DNA of 57,909 nt from an uncultured Collinsella sp. (GCA_900542965.1 UQPY01000003.1:1-57909), one strand, 5' to 3'. Shown: positions 25,354 through 35,073, numbered from the stretch's first letter. Numbers and translations: made by a program. The notes: generated by a model not told the origin, from the letters alone.

Positions 25354-26511
25354 CTAGGCGGCGTAGGGCACCCTGTCCCGCATGATCGCGTAGATGACCT
25401 TCAGTCTCTTTCGCGCCAGCGCCTTGAGCGCCTTGCCGTGCGACATGCCCCGCTCCCGGCACCTGGTGTAGTAGTCGCCCCATCTCCCCTCTGTCCGGGT
25501 AAGGCAGTTACATGAGAATATGAGCAGGTTCTTCAGCCTCTTGTTGCCTTGGCGCGATGCCGTCACCGAGGAGATCGAGGTTCCCGACTGGCGGTTGCGC
25601 GGCGCCAGGCCGCAGTACGACGCGAGCCTGTCGTGACTGGGGAAGTCTTCGATGTCGATGGAGATCGCAAGCTCGGAAGCGGTTTTGGGCCCGATGCCCG
25701 GCACCGTCAGGAGGCATCGGTAGGTATCGTCGCCCTCGAGCAGGGCGGAGATCTCCGCCGTGATCGCCTCGATCTCCGCCGAGTTCTCGGATATCCTGCG
25801 CGCGAGCAGTTTCACCGCCCGGTCCTCGGCGGCGACGACCGACGCATCCGGCCTTGTCGAGGAGGTTGTCGAGCGGACGAGGGCCTCGATCTTACCGCGC
25901 GCCGCCCCGCGCGTGAGCGCCGCCGCCCTGCGGGGCCCGGCGTCGGCCACCGACCAGGCCCCGCCGAGGGATGCCATGAGCCTCAGCTGGGGCCCGTCGG
26001 ACAGGTCGACCAGCGCCTCGAAGGCGGGGCACGATTCCAGCAGGATGCTGCGCAGCCGGTTCTTATTCCTAGTGTTCTCGCAGGTCAGGAAGTTCCTCTG
26101 GGCGGCCAGCGCCCTCGCCGCCGCGACCGTCGGGCCCGGATCCCCGACCGGCAGGAGTGCGTCGGGGATGCCCAGCGCCGTCTTCGCGATGACCATTGCG
26201 TCCCGCTCGTCGGTCTTGGCGTCGCCGGCGAAGAGCCTGGCGGCCCCGTGTGCCGCGAGTCCCGGCAGGTACGCCGCCGACATCCCGGCCGCCTTGGCGC
26301 GGGCGAGCGCGAGGGCGCCTATGTTGCGCGACTGGTCGACGACCACGAGCGCGTCGGGGAAGCGGCCGAACAGCGAGTCCAGATCGCCCTCCCTGTTCGC
26401 GACGGGGGCGCTCAGCAGTATCTCGCCGTCCCGGGTCGCGACGCATGCCCAGTGGGACGATTTCCCGACATCGAGCCCGATGACGGCTTCCGGCATTCTA
26501 GGTGGTGCCAC
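25354..26511 (-). CDS. IS110 family transposase (RuvC-like DEDD recombinase)
   Basis: A 385-residue transposase. The N-terminal RuvC-like domain starts AVIGLDVGKSSHW with the first catalytic Asp; the second acidic position is VVVDQSRNIG, with Asp where many members have Glu; KTDERDAMVIA gives the last two Asp. A C-terminal Tnp domain carries VPGIGPKTASELAISI and FPSHDRLASYCGLAPRNRQSG, which includes the conserved Ser region. GTG 26511 is chosen because GGAGGA lies seven bases upstream; an in-frame TTG at 26526 would overlap that site. The gene is full length, so the element is probably active. Confidence 0.92.
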   Translation of the reverse strand: MAPPRMPEAVIGLDVGKSSHWACVATRDGEILLSAPVANREGDLDSLFGRFPDALVVVDQSRNIGALALARAKAAGMSAAYLPGLAAHGAARLFAGDAKTDERDAMVIAKTALGIPDALLPVGDPGPTVAAARALAAQRNFLTCENTRNKNRLRSILLESCPAFEALVDLSDGPQLRLMASLGGAWSVADAGPRRAAALTRGAARGKIEALVRSTTSSTRPDASVVAAEDRAVKLLARRISENSAEIEAITAEISALLEGDDTYRCLLTVPGIGPKTASELAISIDIEDFPSHDRLASYCGLAPRNRQSGTSISSVTASRQGNKRLKNLLIFSCNCLTRTEGRWGDYYTRCRERGMSHGKALKALARKRLKVIYAIMRDRVPYAA

Positions 26512-26783
26512 GGTGTTATCCTCCAATCGGTAGGCCGATCGGAACCCCTCCCTGCGACACCCACATTACCTGGCCGTGGCGCTTGCGCCCGGCAGTTTCC
26601 TATCAGTCGTCCGGAGCGGCGAGCGCCCCCGGTGGCAACACCCCCCGGGCCCTCTACGGGGCAGGGGCAGACGGCCATCCGGAGGTGCCCGATCGGCGGC
26701 CCCTCGGGGCTTGCCCGTATCGTAGGCAATGCGCCGAATGCTCGCCATCGAAATTTATCGATGGCCTATTTCAGACTGTAATG
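26512..26783 (-). ncRNA. Candidate bridge RNA region of the IS110 element
   Basis: IS110 elements are known to encode a structured guide (bridge) RNA in the non-coding end next to the transposase start. Here 272 bp of GC-rich, stem-forming sequence lie between the element edge and the transposase, including the hairpin CCATCG-N8-CGATGG at 26745-26764 and several G/C-rich complementary stretches. No guide loop matching the insertion site could be identified by eye, so the assignment rests on position and family. Confidence 0.4.
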
Positions 26784-29700
26784 GGTAGTTCTGTAGAGAA
26801 CACCGTTGCCGCCGGTAACCAAGCGGTCGTAAAGACGGCTGCCCAGCTGGCCGAGGAGTCGGCAAAGCAGCTCAAGGACGCTCAGGCCGCCTACGATGCC
26901 GCCCAGAAGAAGGCCGACGCGGCGGGCCAGTCTCAAAAGCAGGCGCAGCAGCAAAAGAATCAGGCCTCGCAGGCCGTGACCGATAACGCCGCCGAGCAGA
27001 ACGAGGCCGAGGTAGCCGCGCTTCAGGAGAAGATTGACGAGCTTAAAGCGGCCGTCGAAAAGACCGAGCAGCAGCAGAAGAAGCTGGGCGACCTGAACGA
27101 TCAGCTCGAACAGGCCAACAAGAGTGTCGAGGATAAGACCCAGGCGCTCAAGGACGCCAAGGCAAAGCAGGATGAGGCCAAGAAGGCCCTCGATGATGCC
27201 CAGGCCAAGCTCGAGGCCATGGGTATGGACGAGTACGAGGCCGCCAAGAAGGCCGTCGAGGACGCGCAGGCAAAGCTCGATGACGCCAATAAGGCCGTTA
27301 CTACTGCACAGGACAATCTGGACCAGGCCAAGGCTGCCGAGGCCAGCGCTCAGCAGGAAAAGCAGAATACCGAGGCAGCTTTGACGACTGCCCAGGCCAA
27401 GAAGCAGGAGACTGCCGCTGCTCTCGCAGTCGCAACCACCGCGCGCGATAACGCCCAGCAGAAGTTCAACCAGGCGCAGGCCGCGCTCGATGCTGCCGTC
27501 TCGGGTACGGGTGTTGACCTGAGCGCGCTTGAGGCCGCCAAGATCGCTGCTGCCGGTGAGCTCAAGACCGCGCAGGACGCGCTCGAAGCCGCGACGACTG
27601 CAGACGCCACCGCACAGGCGAACCTGCAGGCTGCGCAGACTACCGTCACCGCCGCGCAGGAGAAGGCCAACGCCGCCAACGCTGCCGTGACATCTGCCCA
27701 GTCTGCATACGATGCTGCAAACAAGGAGTACAAGGACGCGGCCAGTAAGCGTGACGCTGCGAAGACGGCATACGAGCAGGCTCAGCAGACCGAGGCCGAC
27801 AAGAAGGCGGAGTACGACCGACTCGTCGAGGTTCGCCAGCAGAAGCGCGACGAGTTCGATCAAGCCCGTGCTGAAGTAGCCGCCGCGGAAAAGGCTTATG
27901 ACGCTGCTAATGCCCAGGTTGAGGCTCTTGAGCAGCAGATTGCCGACCTCAAGTCGAACATGACCGTTGACCAGGAAGTCATCAGCCAGGGCATATTCGG
28001 CTTCATGAATTACATCATCGGCGGCAGCCAGTTCACAGCCACACAGAAAAAGAACGCCCAGGAAGCCGTATCGATGCTGACCGGTGCCGCTGACAAGGCC
28101 GAATGGTATGACCAGTACGTCGATCATGACATGTCTCGCGACACCAACCCGCTCTCCCTGGAGCAGATGCGCAACGCCTTGACATATCTCGACACCCAGA
28201 ACAACCTCCGCAAGGCGAACGGTCAGTCGGCGCTCAGCGTCAGCCTCCGCATGACTGCGGCAGCCGCCCTTAATGTATCATATTCATCGAACATCTGGGG
28301 GCACTCGGGCTGCTACTGGGACAATGGAGAAAATCTTGCCGGCGGCGGCGGCGCATATACCGGCGGCGAGACCGAGGATACGCTTGGCTGGCCATATACC
28401 GGTCTCTACACTCGGGAAAAAGAGGCATTCGATAAGTACGTCGAGAAGAATAGTGACCTTGGAAACCATCGATATGATTCCTACTATATCTACCAGCACT
28501 ACAGCAGCATCTACCATGAGTGCGGGCACTATCTCAACATCATCGATGCCGGCACGAAGGCTATCGGCACCGCGACCGGTAGCGGTAAGAACACCGATTC
28601 CGAGGTAACAATCTTCGATTACAGCTCTTTTGACAGTGAGGCTGATTTCACTGTCTCCGAGTTCAAGAAGCTCCTGAACGACTACATCGATTCCGCCTAT
28701 AACGCTGGCGGCACGCAGGCGCAGAAGGCGCAACTCAAGGAGCTTCAGGGCAAGCTCGCCGAGGCGCAGAAGAATTTTGGAACTACTAGGGAAGCTTACT
28801 TCGCAGCTGTAAACGGGCAGAATGCCGCCCAGGACGCTTTCACCGCAGCCGATGTGAACATGAACACCGCCAAGGGCGAGTACGAGAAGGCTCAGTCCGC
28901 TACTGCTGCCGCCAAGTCCGCCTACACCGCCGCCGAAGCCAAACTCAAGGGTATCGACGTCAATACGCCCAAGACCAAGCTCAACGCCGCCAAGGGCGAG
29001 GCCGCTACTGCCCAGGCAGCTCTCGATAAGGCAAACGTCACGCTTGCTGACGGCAAGGCAAAGGCAACCGATGCCGCTGCTCAAAAGGCGAAGGCTCGCA
29101 GCGCCCGCGATGCTGCCAAGGTAAAGTCCGATCAGGCCAAAGAGGCGTATGACAACGCTACCGCTTCGGTCAAGGACCTTGCCGCCAAGTGCGATGCCGC
29201 CAAGACGGATCTTGCGAACAAGCAGGGCACGCTTGACGATGCCAAGAAGGCCGACGACACTGCCCAGGCTGGTGTAGACAAGGCCCAGGCCGAAGATGTC
29301 CAGGCCGCGACTGCTCTTTCGGACGCCAAGCAGGCGGTTGCCGCCAAGGCGCAGGCTGTGTCCGATGCGCAGGCCAAGGTCAAGGCTGCCGAGGGTGAGC
29401 TGGCTACCGCGAACAAGGCCTTCGAGCGCTTCGCTGGAGCCCAAAAAGCGGTCGACGACGCCAAGACCGCCCGCGACGCTGCCGTGGCCAGTGTCGCCGA
29501 TGCCCAGAAGCAGCTCGAGGCCGCCAACGAAGCCGTCGTCGATGCGAACCTCGATATCGTCAAGGCCAAGGCAGAGCTTGCCAACGACGAGGCACTCAAG
29601 GCTGATCTTGAGGCTGTCGACCACAAGGCATCCCTTGCCGCGGGCACGACGGGCAACGAGAAGCTGGTCAAGCTGAACGCTGCTTACGCTCGCTATAAGG

Positions 29701-30122
29701 CTGCCGTCGATGCCGCCGCTGGTCTCAAGGCTGCTCTGAGCGATGCCGATGCCAAGCTGTCCGATGCCAACGACGCCTATGCCGCCGCGCTTGCCGAGCT
29801 TGGCGATGCCAAGGATGCCCTGGCTGCCGCGCAGACCGAGTACGACAAGTATCATCCCAAGGCTGAGCCGCAGGCCAAGGCTCAGGTTGCGCAGGCTGCT
29901 GCAAAGGCTCCTGTCGCCAAGAAGAAGGCTGCGGACGCTGCGCTCGCCCAGACCGGTGATACCTCCGCGCTTGCGGGCGAGGTCTTCGTTATCGGCGGTA
30001 TTACGCTCGTGGCCGCGGGCGTGACGCTGGGCGATCGTCGTCGCAAGCACATGTAGTGATTCGGGCGTCGGCTCTGCAGTGAACTTCAATTCATAGCGGG
30101 ACCGTCTCGATACCCAAACGAT

Positions 30123-30164
30123 AAGGCCGGCGCGCTGTCATACGCAGCACGTCGGCCTTTCTTT
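30123..30164 (+). terminator. Terminator of the surface-protein gene
   Basis: A long stem starting AAGGCCGGCG and closing with CGTCGGCCTTT, then TCTTTG, 66 bp past the surface-protein stop. Confidence 0.8.
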
Positions 30165-30175
30165 GCGTTGGTATC

Positions 30176-30215
30176 AAAAAGCCCGGTCGGTAGCCGCGAA
30201 AGCTACCGACCGGGC
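30176..30215 (-). terminator. Terminator of the OPT transporter gene
   Basis: Perfect 14-bp arms GCCCGGTCGGTAGC / GCTACCGACCGGGC around a seven-base loop. Read on the minus strand the stem is followed by TTTTT, and it lies about 40 bp past the OPT stop codon. Confidence 0.85.
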
Positions 30216-30256
30216 AAATCGTAGGCAATATGGTTGCTGTCGAGCAGCTGCTCAGC

Positions 30257-31960
30257 TTATCCCAGCAGACTCAGACCGACGGAGACAAACGCCAGGATAA
30301 CGCCGACGATGGACTCGCCGCCGAGCAGGCCGCTGGCGACAACCAGACCCTGTTCCTGGAAGGCGGCGTCCTTGGCAGCCCTTTCCTCGTCAGAAAGACC
30401 AGCGGTGGCGTCGCGGTGGGCGGACCACTTATCGTAGGCGAGCTTGACGCAGGAGCCCAGGAATGCCGTGAGTGACATGTAGAACGGCAGGTACACGCCC
30501 AGGCCGATCATCATGGCCGGAATGCCGAGCCAGTACATGACGATGCCGGCGATAAAGCCGCCCGCAAACCACGGCACGCTCGGGATGCCCGAGACCATGG
30601 TGGCGACGACGCTTGCCTGCGCGGCCACAAAGCTCTTGTCGGGTCCAAAGGCGTCCGGACCATAGGCGGTTACGAGCGCGACCATGACGGCGGCAGCGAC
30701 CAGGGCGCCCACGATGCCGCCGATGGCCTGGCCGACCCACTGTGCACGCGGGTTGGTGCCCAGCACGGCGCCGGCCTTAAAGTCGTTCATGACGTCGCCC
30801 GCAAGGCCGCACGCTACGGCCACGATGCCGGCGATAAAGAACAGTTTAACCTGCGCGAGCTGCGCGAAGGCAGCCACGATGAGCATAACGATGAGGCCAA
30901 AGATCTCCATGGGGTCGATGCCCGTCTGGCCGCAGCTCTGTGCGCTCATGATGGTGGTGACAAAGGTGAACAGCGTCACGATGACGGCCGGGACGGGACC
31001 AAGGTCGAGCGCGATGGCGACGATCACGGCGATGGCGGCAGCGCCCAGGCCGATGATGCCGGCGTCGAGTTTAAGGGAGCCCGAGATGAGCGACTGCTCG
31101 TCGGTGTCGGTGGAGCTGTCGGCGGCAAGACCGCGGACGATACCGGCGACCTGCGGCAGGATGTCCTTGAGGACGACGGCGACGCCAAAGCCCATCATGA
31201 GGCCCATGCCCAGGGACTTGACGATGCCTTGCGCAGTCATAACGTCGAACAGACCGGCAGCGGTGCCGCCCACGATGATGCCAAAGTTGCCCAACAGGGC
31301 GCCGGCAAACCAGAAAGCGACCGGGGCGAAGCCCACGAGGAAGCCGATGGACAGCAGCATGGGCGAGTTGTAGATGGCAAAGGTCACGCCGGGGATGTTG
31401 AGCGTGCACAGCATGCTGGGCACCACGCCCAGGGCGTCGCGCAGCACGCTGTAGATGCCTGCGATGGCCATGGAGCCAAAGAGCTGCTTACCGGTCTTGC
31501 CGCCGGCCTCGGTGGCGCGTAGGGTCTGAGCTGCGGCGTTGCCGGTGGGGAACTCCAGCGCGGCGTCCACGATAAAGTGACGGTGGATGAGCGCGGTGGC
31601 CAGCAGGCCCAGGATGGTGCCGGCGAGCGCCACGATAAACATGTCGAGCCAGCTGATCTGGTCGGCATAGCCCAGCATCCAGGCGCCCGGGATGGTAAAC
31701 GCCAGGCCGCCGGCGACCATGGCGCCCGCGGACATGATGGTGTGGGTGACGTTGGCCTCGTTGAGGCTGGCGTTGCCCATGAGCTTCAGGAAGAACAGCG
31801 AGATGACGGCAGCGAAAATGATTGGCCAGGGGAGGGCGCCCATCTTGAGGGCCGTGTAGGCCGAGCTTGCCGTGATGATCACGCAGCCAAGGACGCCGAT
31901 GACGACACCGCGCAGCGTGAGTTGCCCGCGCATCGAGGCGCGGTTCGAGGGATTGCTCAT
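30257..31960 (-). CDS. OPT family oligopeptide transporter
   Basis: A 567-residue membrane protein with about 14-16 hydrophobic segments, of the OPT family that imports small peptides or metal-chelate compounds with protons. Family patterns include RGVVIGVLGCVIITASSAYTA near the N-terminus, ALEFPTGNAAAQTLRATE (the OPT signature region, residues about 135-152) and GDVMNDFKAGAVLGTNPRAQ. AAAGGAG lies eight bases before the ATG at 31960. It is monocistronic and divergent from coaX. Whether the substrate is peptide or a siderophore-like compound cannot be told. Confidence 0.92.
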   Translation of the reverse strand: MSNPSNRASMRGQLTLRGVVIGVLGCVIITASSAYTALKMGALPWPIIFAAVISLFFLKLMGNASLNEANVTHTIMSAGAMVAGGLAFTIPGAWMLGYADQISWLDMFIVALAGTILGLLATALIHRHFIVDAALEFPTGNAAAQTLRATEAGGKTGKQLFGSMAIAGIYSVLRDALGVVPSMLCTLNIPGVTFAIYNSPMLLSIGFLVGFAPVAFWFAGALLGNFGIIVGGTAAGLFDVMTAQGIVKSLGMGLMMGFGVAVVLKDILPQVAGIVRGLAADSSTDTDEQSLISGSLKLDAGIIGLGAAAIAVIVAIALDLGPVPAVIVTLFTFVTTIMSAQSCGQTGIDPMEIFGLIVMLIVAAFAQLAQVKLFFIAGIVAVACGLAGDVMNDFKAGAVLGTNPRAQWVGQAIGGIVGALVAAAVMVALVTAYGPDAFGPDKSFVAAQASVVATMVSGIPSVPWFAGGFIAGIVMYWLGIPAMMIGLGVYLPFYMSLTAFLGSCVKLAYDKWSAHRDATAGLSDEERAAKDAAFQEQGLVVASGLLGGESIVGVILAFVSVGLSLLG

Positions 31961-32152
31961 ATTGAACTCCTTTGCGTATATCCGCTTCCCCCGGGAGCGC
32001 CGCTACGGATGCGGCGCGGGAAGTCGGGTTACCAAAGGCCGTCGCGTGAGCTCGCAAACGACCGCGCATCAGTATAGCCGCAACCTAGTCATTTTGGGAT
32101 GACTGGTTTAGGTAGGCGATATACTGCTGGGCAGACGAAAGGAGCGCCGACG

Positions 32153-33004
32153 ATGCTTAATGGGTGCGCATATATATTGACGGTCGACGTGGGTAACACG
32201 TTCATTCGCTTTGGCCTGTTTGCAGAGGATTCGGCCGCGGCGCAGGAATGCCCGCTTGCGACGTGCGAGATCACGACGCCATCGAGCATTACGGCCGACG
32301 AAGCGCGTATGCGTCTCGCTCAAGTTATGGCCGCGCTGGCGGCTGATGCGGGCATGCCCGGCGCGCTCGTGCCCACGGCGGCCGTGCTGAGCTGCGTGGT
32401 GCCGGCGCTCGAGCGCCCGTGGAAGGCGGCGCTTTCCCGTACCTGCACGGGGCGCGTGCTCACCGTGGGGCCGGGCCTCAAGACCGGCATGCCCGTGCAC
32501 TACGACGACCCGGCCGAGATCGGCCCCGACCGCATCGCCGATGCCGTGGCGGCCCGTGCCGTCTACGGCTCTCCGTGCATCGTGATCGACCTGGGCACGA
32601 CGACCAATATCGAGGTCATCGACGCGTGCGGTACCTTTGTGGGCGGCGTCATCGCGCCGGGTCTGGCGCTCGGCGCCCGCTCGCTCTCGGCCGCTGCGGC
32701 GCGTCTGCCGCAGGTCGAGCCTTCGGCGCCCACGCATGTGATCGGCCGCAACACGCGCGAGGCCATGCGCTCGGGCGTGGTCTTGGGCGAGGTAGCCCGC
32801 ATCGACGGCATGCTCGACATGGTGCTCGCCGAGATGCGCGCGACCAAGGCCGCGGGGGAGGGCGACGTGCCCATCGTCATTACCGGCGACGATGCCGAGG
32901 CACTTGCGTCGCTGGTCGGTCACAGTCTGACGGTCGACTACGCGCTGACGTTGCGAGGGCTGGCCGAGCTCTACCGCATCAACCAAAAGCCCCGCCGCGT
33001 GTAA
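32153..33004 (+). CDS. coaX: Type III pantothenate kinase
   Basis: A 283-residue cytoplasmic kinase that phosphorylates pantothenate, the first step of coenzyme A synthesis. LTVDVGNTFIRFGLF is the ATP-binding phosphate loop of the ASKHA fold, EIGPDRIADAVAA the pantothenate-site segment, and VIDLGTTTNIEVID plus GGVIAPGL the second half of the active site. ATG 32153 is used because AAAGGAG lies eight bases upstream; an earlier in-frame ATG at 32099 is rejected. Slightly longer than usual (about 255) because of extra Ala-rich loops. It leads a loose same-strand group with a dCMP deaminase, a NifU-like protein and lgt. Confidence 0.93.
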   Translation: MLNGCAYILTVDVGNTFIRFGLFAEDSAAAQECPLATCEITTPSSITADEARMRLAQVMAALAADAGMPGALVPTAAVLSCVVPALERPWKAALSRTCTGRVLTVGPGLKTGMPVHYDDPAEIGPDRIADAVAARAVYGSPCIVIDLGTTTNIEVIDACGTFVGGVIAPGLALGARSLSAAAARLPQVEPSAPTHVIGRNTREAMRSGVVLGEVARIDGMLDMVLAEMRATKAAGEGDVPIVITGDDAEALASLVGHSLTVDYALTLRGLAELYRINQKPRRV

Positions 33005-33088
33005 AAGTGAGGGCGCCGGTGGGACAAACGCCTCCGCCTTTCACCTGCTACAATGGGTCAAACTATTGCGATTACGGAGGTGTCTGCC

Positions 33089-33613
33089 ATGTCGGACGAT
33101 CTTCATCAAACTTCGTCAGGCAAGCGCCTGGACGTCATTAGCTGGGACGAGTTCTTTATGAGCGTGGCCATCGCCGCGCAGCGCCGCAGCAAGGACCCCA
33201 ACACGCAGGTGGGTGCGTGCATCGCCAACACCAACCACCGCATCCTTTCGGTGGGCTACAACGGTACACCCTCGGCGCTCAACGACGACTTTTTCCCGTG
33301 GGGAACGAGCGATGACCCGTTGCAGGACAAGCACAACTACGTGGTGCATGCCGAGGCAAACGCCGTACTCAACTACCGCGGTTCGCTCAAAGACCTTGAG
33401 GGTTCCACGGTCTACGTCACGCTGTTCCCGTGCCACGACTGCGCCAAGATCCTGGCGCAGGTGGGCGTGGGCGAGGTCGTCTACCTGGACAATAAGTATG
33501 CCGACACCGACGACGGCCGTATCAGTCGCCGCATTCTCGACTCCTGCGGCATCAGCTACCGCCAGGTCATCGTCGATGTCCAGATTGGTACCGGGGGACA
33601 GGCTCAGCAGTAA
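33089..33613 (+). CDS. dCMP deaminase family protein (ComEB-like)
   Basis: A 174-residue zinc-dependent deaminase that converts dCMP to dUMP for dTTP synthesis. The zinc site is HAEANAVLN (His plus catalytic Glu) and PCHDCAK (two Cys). WDEFFMSVAIAAQRRSKDPNTQVGACI and GYNGTPSALNDDFFPWG are typical of the family. ATG 33089 follows ACGGAGG by about eight bases; the upstream ATG at 33053 is not supported. The 84-bp gap to coaX allows co-transcription. A hairpin with 5-6-bp arms at about 33615-33643 follows the stop. Confidence 0.92.
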   Translation: MSDDLHQTSSGKRLDVISWDEFFMSVAIAAQRRSKDPNTQVGACIANTNHRILSVGYNGTPSALNDDFFPWGTSDDPLQDKHNYVVHAEANAVLNYRGSLKDLEGSTVYVTLFPCHDCAKILAQVGVGEVVYLDNKYADTDDGRISRRILDSCGISYRQVIVDVQIGTGGQAQQ

Positions 33614-33784
33614 TATGCGTTGTCGCTATCTGGCGACGAACGCAGCTCAAAGAGCCCCGTCCCAAATTGACTACTCGTGAAAGTCGCGTCTGCGCGCATG
33701 GACGGCTCGTGAGCGGGTACATGGCTGTAGTAACATAGCTTCTGTCCGCGGGCGTGCCCGCGTTATTGTGAGAAAGGAGCCCCT

Positions 33785-34063
33785 GTGGCTGTTAACGAAG
33801 AGCTGCTTAAGAAGGTTCTTGAAGAGATTCGCCCCAACCTGCAGGCCGACGGCGGCGATATGGAGTATGTGGGCGTCGACGACGAGGGTGTCGTCAAACT
33901 GGAGCTGCAGGGCGCTTGCGCCGGCTGCCCCATGAGCTCGCTGACCCTGTCCATGGGCATTGAGCGTATCCTGAAGGAGCATGTGCCCGGCGTTACCCGC
34001 GTTGAGCAGGTCAATGCCTCCGGCGAGGCCGAGGACCTGTACGACGAGTACGCGCCGTTCTAA
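33785..34063 (+). CDS. NifU-like Fe-S cluster scaffold protein
   Basis: A 92-residue protein equal to the C-terminal domain of NifU (Nfu type). C45 and C48 in ACAGCPMSS are the cluster ligands; LQADGGDMEYVG is the family's N-terminal signature. Two monomers share one [4Fe-4S] cluster that is delivered to client enzymes. It starts with GTG at 33785 behind GAAAGGAG. The 171 bp upstream contain a small GC-rich hairpin at 33747-33762 and no other gene. An Fe-S scaffold suits this organism's Fe-S-rich enzymes such as the dehydratase activase. Confidence 0.92.
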   Translation: MAVNEELLKKVLEEIRPNLQADGGDMEYVGVDDEGVVKLELQGACAGCPMSSLTLSMGIERILKEHVPGVTRVEQVNASGEAEDLYDEYAPF

Positions 34064-34109
34064 GATGCGAAAGCTGCGGACGGCATACTCCGCATAGACG
34101 TTACGCCCA

Positions 34110-34148
34110 AATATGCGGCTGCGAGCGCAAGGCCCGCGGCCGCATTTG
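34110..34148 (+). terminator. Hairpin between the NifU-like gene and lgt
   Basis: A stem of about 10 bp (TGCGGCTGCG with CGCGGCCGCA) followed by TTTGTA, placed between the two genes. It probably ends part of the upstream transcript. Confidence 0.6.
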
Positions 34149-34172
34149 TATGTAGGGAGCAGGAGGGTCGAC

Positions 34173-34994
34173 ATGCTCAACGACTTCTACCATATGCTTG
34201 ATCCTGTCGCGATCTCGGCGGGCCCCATCACCATCTACTGGTACGGCCTGGCCTACGTGGTCGGCGCCCTGCTCACGGCGGTCGTCATGTACCGCACGCA
34301 GCGTCGCTGGGGTTTTGACATTACGGTCGACGACCTGACGAGTGTCGTGGTCGGCGTGGTCTTTGGCCTTATCATTGGCGCCCGCCTGTTCTACGTCATC
34401 TTTTACGGCGACGGCTACTACTGGGCGCATCCGCTCGAGATCTTTGCTACCAATGAAGGCGGCATGAGCTTCCATGGCGGCCTGGTGGGCGGCATCATCG
34501 GCGGCGTGCTCGTGTGCCGCATGTACAAGCTCGACGCCTGGACCATCGCCGACCTTGCCGTTATCGGTGCTCCGCTGGCCTTATGTCTGGGACGCTGCGC
34601 CAACTTTGTCAACGGCGAGCTGTGGGGCAAGCCGACCGATCTGCCCTGGGGCGTGATCTTTGACGGCACCGCGGGTGATATGCCGCGCCATCCCTCCCAG
34701 CTCTACGAGGCATTCCTCGAGGGCATCGTGCTCTTTTGCATTCTGCAGGTGCTCAGCCGCAAAAAGCCGCTACTGCCCCAAGGCACGTTTATGGGCGTCT
34801 TTGTGATGGGTTACGGCATCGTTCGCTTTTTGATTGAGTTTGTGCGTGTGCCCGATGCGCAGCTGGGCTATCTGCTGGGCGGCGTCATCACCATGGGCCA
34901 GCTGCTGAGCCTGCCGCTCGTAATCGCGGGCCTGGCGCTCATCATCTTTGCTCGTCGCCGCAACCAACCCCAGCGCATCTACCTCGACGCCTAA
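34173..34994 (+). CDS. lgt: Prolipoprotein diacylglyceryl transferase
   Basis: A 273-residue, seven-segment membrane enzyme that transfers diacylglycerol from phosphatidylglycerol to the lipobox Cys of prolipoproteins. GGMSFHGGLVGGIIGG, the Lgt signature GRCANFVNGELWG, and HPSQLYEAFLEG are all present. ATG 34173 follows AGGAGGG; an in-frame ATG at 34113 would add residues across the hairpin and is rejected. The Tat-type lipoprotein of the amino-acid importer in this window would be a substrate. A 33-bp hairpin repeat starts on the base after its stop codon. Confidence 0.96.
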   Translation: MLNDFYHMLDPVAISAGPITIYWYGLAYVVGALLTAVVMYRTQRRWGFDITVDDLTSVVVGVVFGLIIGARLFYVIFYGDGYYWAHPLEIFATNEGGMSFHGGLVGGIIGGVLVCRMYKLDAWTIADLAVIGAPLALCLGRCANFVNGELWGKPTDLPWGVIFDGTAGDMPRHPSQLYEAFLEGIVLFCILQVLSRKKPLLPQGTFMGVFVMGYGIVRFLIEFVRVPDAQLGYLLGGVITMGQLLSLPLVIAGLALIIFARRRNQPQRIYLDA

Positions 34995-35026
34995 CTACCA
35001 CAAAGGGGACAGGCACCTTTGTAGTG
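34995..35026 (+). repeat. 33-bp hairpin repeat, copy R4
   Basis: Begins immediately after the lgt stop codon. Arms around TACCACAAAGG / CCTTTGTAGTG enclose the core GGGGACAGGCA; two stem positions are mismatched. Sense orientation with respect to lgt. Confidence 0.85.
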
Positions 35027-35073
35027 ATTCGCTGGGCAACGATGACAGAACCGTAACGTTTCCCCAGATAAAA

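Larger units (their letters stand above)
25238..26783 (-). mobile_element. IS110-family insertion sequence, about 1546 bp
   Basis: Boundaries are inferred from the host gene: deleting 25238-26783 joins codon CAG to GGT AGT TCT and restores the frame; because G bases flank both ends the exact edge is uncertain by a few bases. There are no long terminal inverted repeats and no obvious target duplication beyond G bases, as is usual for IS110. A run of eight G lies at the left junction (25237-25244). One intact transposase gene lies on the minus strand, with 116 bp of non-coding DNA on its 3' side and 272 bp on its 5' side. Confidence 0.85.
25064..30056 (+). pseudogene. Cell-wall-anchored coiled-coil CAP-domain protein, interrupted by an IS110 element
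   Basis: Two segments, 25064-25237 and 26784-30056, join in frame to give a 1148-residue surface protein. Residues 1-48 are a signal peptide (basic start, hydrophobic VLTAGLIAQPLMSPLAAIA). Residues about 60-480 are Ala/Lys/Gln-rich heptad coiled coil. Residues about 510-660 form a CAP/SCP domain with SLEQMRNALTYLDTQN, IWGHSG, ENLAGG and HECGHYLNII. A second coiled coil follows to about 1080. The C-terminus has LAQTGD, a hydrophobic helix and RRRKHM, a sortase anchor. AAGGGAGA precedes the ATG. As it stands, the 5' part stops in the IS after six foreign codons, and the 3' part lacks export signals, so no surface protein is made unless the IS leaves. Confidence 0.9.

Noticed and set aside
26502..26783. 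Reading the 3' adhesin part from an in-frame ATG inside the IS
   Set aside because: The 94 residues contributed by the IS non-coding end have no protein character and no ribosome site; a signal peptide is missing. The frame is open by chance.
28284..30089. Long minus-strand frame in the coiled-coil gene, Leu/Gly-rich
   Set aside because: Antisense of Ala/Lys/Asp heptads produces Leu/Gly/Ser-rich nonsense that mimics membrane protein; no start signal.
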